A program made the translations under genes and the position numbers. 64,000 nucleotides of DNA from Clitopilus passeckerianus (Eukaryota > Basidiomycota > Agaricomycetes > Agaricales > Entolomataceae), in NCBI GenBank assembly GCA_944990035.1, contig CALYLX010000136.1, forward strand, positions 496,001 to 560,000, written 5' to 3'. The number at the start of each line of letters is the position of its first letter. Position 1 is the stretch's first letter. The notes beneath the pieces are model-generated. The model did no database searches and was not told the DNA's origin. It worked only from the letters and a program-made list of their open reading frames with translations. Of this stretch, positions 60,167-64,000 are shown in pieces.

Positions 60167-63100
60167 ATGACTGATCCTGGCCTAAGCGTATGCATGGAGC
60201 TATGGCGCAAAGCAGATAACTGGAAGAGAGACAACGCTTGGTACCAGGAGAAGATGTCTCTTATATCTAATACTCATGACACTCGCACAATATGGGACTG
60301 GTACATTAAGTCAGACCCCAAATCATTCATTGAAAAGAGTGTGTGGGTCAGTTGGAATCAATTATCTCTACAGGACCTCCATACTGACCAATGCCTAGTG
60401 GAAAGTGTACTAGCCACTGTAGAAGAAGGATTGGCCAATGAACCGACCATCCAAGCTGAAGAGAACCTCTACCTGGAAGGTGAATGTTGTATGATCTAGT
60501 GTCCATGACCCTTACTAAGGGTACAAACTGCCGTGAAGGCAAGGGTACGCTATTCGAGGCACTGATTACATCTCCCCTTCTCTAATTCTGATGCAGCTAC
60601 CGAGGCTGCTTGGACTATGCCTTATCAGGGGACAGCTCATGAAAGGTTAAAGGAGGCAATTCGCGCAGCCAACACAAGTGGGGGCGGCTCTTATACCCGT
60701 TTCTTTGCGATAATTCAAAGTTTTGGCATGGGAAAGTCGCGTGCCATCGATGAGGTAGCAAAAACCTTGTTCACTATTCCTTTTAATATTTGCGACACCG
60801 ATAAAGGTCAGTGCATCGTAATCCTTCTCATCAGTTAGTTCAAGCATGTCCTTGGCAGAAAATGCATACCCTCGACCTGATGATCACGTTTGAGATCACT
60901 TCCGCAAGTTCCCCACCCTGACTCATCTGGAGACTGGTGGCCATTTCCTTCTGTTCTTTGCCAAATTATTCGATGTCGTTAGAGAAGCACTTGAGGCTTC
61001 CAGACACTGGGGATCAGATCTTCCTTGTTCCTGGCACATTTATCTGAAAGAAGCAGCACTCAACGGTACCAGAAGCAATCAATACATGCTTTACCAAGAG
61101 GCTATCCAAAGAGCGGCCGAAACTCTGAACGAAGTCGAGACGGTACGATATAATATTCACCATGACAAATCTAAATATTGAGAACTTGATAGGAGGCTGA
61201 AGAGATACACAAAGCGGCCGGAGAAGACGAGCCTAAAGAAGGAGTAAGCCAATGTCATTCCCCATAATTGCTTACGACTCATTGCAATAGACTACATGGT
61301 TCAAGCAGGCAGTTTTGCTGCGCACAGACAAATCTTTCACCAAACTCGAGAAAACAATCAAAAGCTTTGGAGTCCCGCAGCCGCCAGAGACTCCCTCTAT
61401 TCTACTGTACTTTGACGAGTGTCATACCCTGTCCAAACGCAAATGCAGGGCTGACGAAAACAATCACATAGGGACCTACTTCGATGCCCTATGTTCAGGA
61501 CTCAATTCTCTGTTGAACTACAACGTGTTCAGCGTATTCCTGTCGACAAATTCCAGTCTTGAACAGCATGCTCCCCCTTCTCGGAAACTCCCATCCTCTC
61601 GCGGAAACCTCCTTGGTGTACACGCGCCCTTCACCAAACTATCCTTTGATTGTCACCCTAACTTTCCGATCTTCAACAATCTGTTCCCAATGTCGCAATA
61701 CCGGCCTTTGACTCTTCAGAAGATATGTCAGGCTGAGTTCATGCGTTCATTTGGTCGACCCCTGTAAGTTTCGTTTCCTGACAGGAAACTGTATCCCATT
61801 TTGAATGTCTTAAAGGTTCTGGACACGCCATGACAAGCTCGATCCAACTCTAAAAAGACAATTAGCCGATATTGTTTCATTTGCATCCTCGAAAATTATG
61901 TGCAATAGCGAAACCCATGAATTTCTTGCATTCAATACCCGATCTGCTGAATCGGAATTGATTTCACACCCCGGTAAACCTGAAACCCTCACTCAGGCCA
62001 GTGCCGCACGTCTGGCTGTCCTGGATATCCGCATTTTGCTTGACCTTGAACCCCATCGACAGTCCACCTCAGCAATCGAATCTCAGCTTGTCGAAAGCCA
62101 CATGAGGGTCGCTTATTCTGTGCCTGCACATAAAGAATATTGCCTCTCTGGGTATTCATCAGAGCCTGTCCTCGCCGAGGCGGCGGCACAGCTCATGCGT
62201 AAACTTCAGTGAAACCATACAGACGAGAAGGATGTAATAGCTAAGATTCTCAAGCGCCATGTCAATAATGGACTCATATCCAAAGGAGAGCACAGCGAAA
62301 TGGTTGCCCGCCTGCTACTGACTTCAGCCTAAGATCGCGCTCACGATCACAAGAATTCTGATTCTTTCAGCGAGCCTATTTCAGTGGCGGAGTTTCTTCA
62401 AGCTCTTCTCAGATCTGGCCATTGGGAAAAGATCAAGGTCTCCCGACCTGACAATCTTACCAGCGAAACTACCTTCGAGGATGCTTTCAAGCATGCTAAA
62501 GTTCGTTTCACTCATTTCAATAGGTCATGGGACGACTCGGGATCCACAGCATGGGCAGCCTTGGCGGCTTTTCTTCGCGGGATGGGGATCCAGTGTCATC
62601 CTACCAAAGAAGGCATTGACATCATGATTCCCATCTTTTTCGAAAGTGACGACCCAGACACCTCTCGGGACATCCTTCTTCAACACATCTCAGGCATTCT
62701 TATCTCGGTGAAAAACCGCGATAAAGCTAGCTCTCGCGTCAAGGTCTATGTGGATGCAACCCAAGTCAGCTTCTTTCCTCCAGTTCCTAAGGGCACAGAC
62801 AGCCTACTCAACCCATTCATTGTTATCGTGATGGAGCTAGGCGTCCAGCCAAGCCTGCCTAACCAGCCAAATTCTAATTCCCATAAATGTCTCGTCCCCA
62901 ATGGTGGTGCCAGCAAGGCCGATACAAAGAAACATCCTAAAACTCGGCCCACTACCCCCACAGACACCGGTTCATCCAATGCAATGGTCATTTCTTCGTC
63001 CAAAGTCCAGATGGAAGAAGGCCCAAAACATGCTTCCTCTCGCGTGGCTGCCAGAAGGTGTCACCCACGCTATACGATCTATGTTCATGATTGTTCTTCA

Positions 63101-63346
63101 TCGGTCTATCCGGTAATCAGTAGCAAAGATCTTTATGCGTTCCTCCTTGGTTCCCGCAAACTCTTCTCAGAGCATTCCCGTCAGGGCCCTGAATTCATCG
63201 AAGGGTTAAAGTCTTTGAAACCAGGTTGGTCGGCTGGAAGAGAGTGCTATTATTGGTTTGATGGATCAGAGGGCTACGATGATAGTAGAGACATTGAGGA
63301 GGGAGTCAGCGTCGGAATCAACAACAGAGCAGACGAAGAAGAATAA
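60167..63346 (+). pseudogene. NTPase plus REase-like nuclease gene of the agaricomycete/Crinkler-type class, with three in-frame stops
   Basis: Exon frame 60167-60479, 60597-60806, 60859-61142, 61193-61243, 61291-61763 and 61816-63346. An NTPase part has a degenerate Walker A (SFGMGKSRAIDE), Walker B ILLYFDECHTL and an APFTKLSFDCHPNFP region. The C-terminal part has GIDIMIPIFFES and GILISVKNR, the Asp...Lys spacing of PD-(D/E)XK-like (REase) nucleases. This pair of domains is known from Crinkler-type and related fungal proteins expanded in agaricomycetes, proposed to act as effectors or in genome conflict; function here is unproven. The frame has stops at 60891-60893 (TGA), 62210-62212 (TGA) and 62330-62332 (TAA), while splice sites and the rest of the frame are kept. 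The surroundings are gene-poor, next to the MITE-like element. Confidence 0.75.
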
Positions 63347-64000
63347 GTTAGCTAATGTTCAAATCATCGCGTTTATTACCGTACTGTACGAATGAGTCTA
63401 GCGGCAGAATGAAGTCTTCGAGATTGTATGCTCAAGATTAGTTTCATGTACTTCGCATGATCTGGGGGAGGGAGTAACCCTTTCCAAGATTTATTCTGAA
63501 TATTCATGACATATGCCTACACCAGTTACATTACAAAGCTGTATTACCTATTCCACAGCTCTACTAGATCTGAGTATGATTTGACACAATGTCCAGGGTT
63601 TGAAGCTGATTACTTTGCCAGCTCCCACTTCTCCCCCTAGGATCCTCACACCACGCCCTTCCCTCCTGCGCCAGCCACGTAAGCGCCTCATCAACATGCC
63701 ACTCCCCTTTTAACCGCCATCTACAGTGACTCAAACAATTGTCTGGATGTTTTGCACTTTTTGAGTATTTGCTTAATAACTTTTGCTATACTAAAGTTTG
63801 AATTATAGTGTTGGTACATAAAACAAAGCATTTGATCTCTGCTACAAGAATATATAAAAGTTACGTAATTCGGATCAAAGCCCGTTGAGATATAGTAGAA
63901 ACAAGTCAGAGATACATCTGGACAATTATTTGACTATGTACATTAGATATATAAAATTCAGCCATTAGTACTCGTAGTAGTCAAAAGTGATGATAATTAT
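63347..64000. other. A/T-rich end of window, no gene seen
   Basis: These 654 bases contain no open frame with protein-like content. The last 250 bases are especially A/T-rich. Confidence 0.5.

Overview
The window is from a mushroom-forming basidiomycete (Agaricomycetes-like). Genes are dense, carry many short introns (mostly 44-70 bp, GT-AG with a few GC-AG), lie on both strands and often share very short divergent promoters. The proteins are fungal and the architectures basidiomycete-like: a CSL transcription factor, a long WEE1, a GH45 endoglucanase and an agaricomycete-type NTPase plus nuclease gene. Exon joins were built by hand from splice consensus plus reading frame, and nearly every model closes with an exact multiple of three. 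No species can be named from the sequence alone.

Layout. 0-13.7 kb: a conserved protein of unknown function, a 2.3 kb gene-poor stretch, a CSL (RBP-J/Su(H)-type) factor, a small membrane protein, the NuA4 acetyltransferase ESA1, the ribosome-biogenesis helicase DBP7, and an ER cyclophilin. 13.9-31 kb: GH45 endoglucanase head-to-head with GCN5, formate dehydrogenase, ERD1-like EXS protein, SNU23, cytosolic isoleucyl-tRNA synthetase, a PBS2-type MAPKK, a BAG-domain cochaperone and a RING/TRAF-type zinc-finger protein. 31-49 kb: aldo-keto reductase, homeodomain factor, WEE1, HEM2, a protein with a duplicated module, a FIT/SCS3 lipid-droplet protein, a BSD-domain protein, and CPA1 with an upstream peptide ORF. 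49-56.7 kb: a 1579-residue charged nuclear-type protein, a 64-residue complex I subunit, and a TED1/CDC1-type phosphoesterase. 56.7-64 kb: a gene-poor accessory end with a motif-rich promoter-like block, a MITE-like inverted-repeat element and a decayed NTPase-nuclease gene.

Most of the window is housekeeping: chromatin acetylation (ESA1, GCN5), ribosome assembly, splicing, translation, stress and cell-cycle kinases, heme and arginine synthesis, and ER lipid/GPI handling. No operon-like pathway cluster is seen. The most unusual observations are a probable twin intron (stwintron) in the formate dehydrogenase gene, a 24-codon peptide ORF upstream of CPA1 resembling the arginine attenuator peptide, four frame-supported GC-AG introns, a GCN5 with an extra Cys/His-rich N-terminal region, the MITE-like element, and the NTPase-nuclease pseudogene. 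Several otherwise well-conserved genes (ESA1, CSL, the duplicated-module protein) lack a single base at one or two places. Because ESA1 is essential in yeast, I read these mainly as assembly indels.
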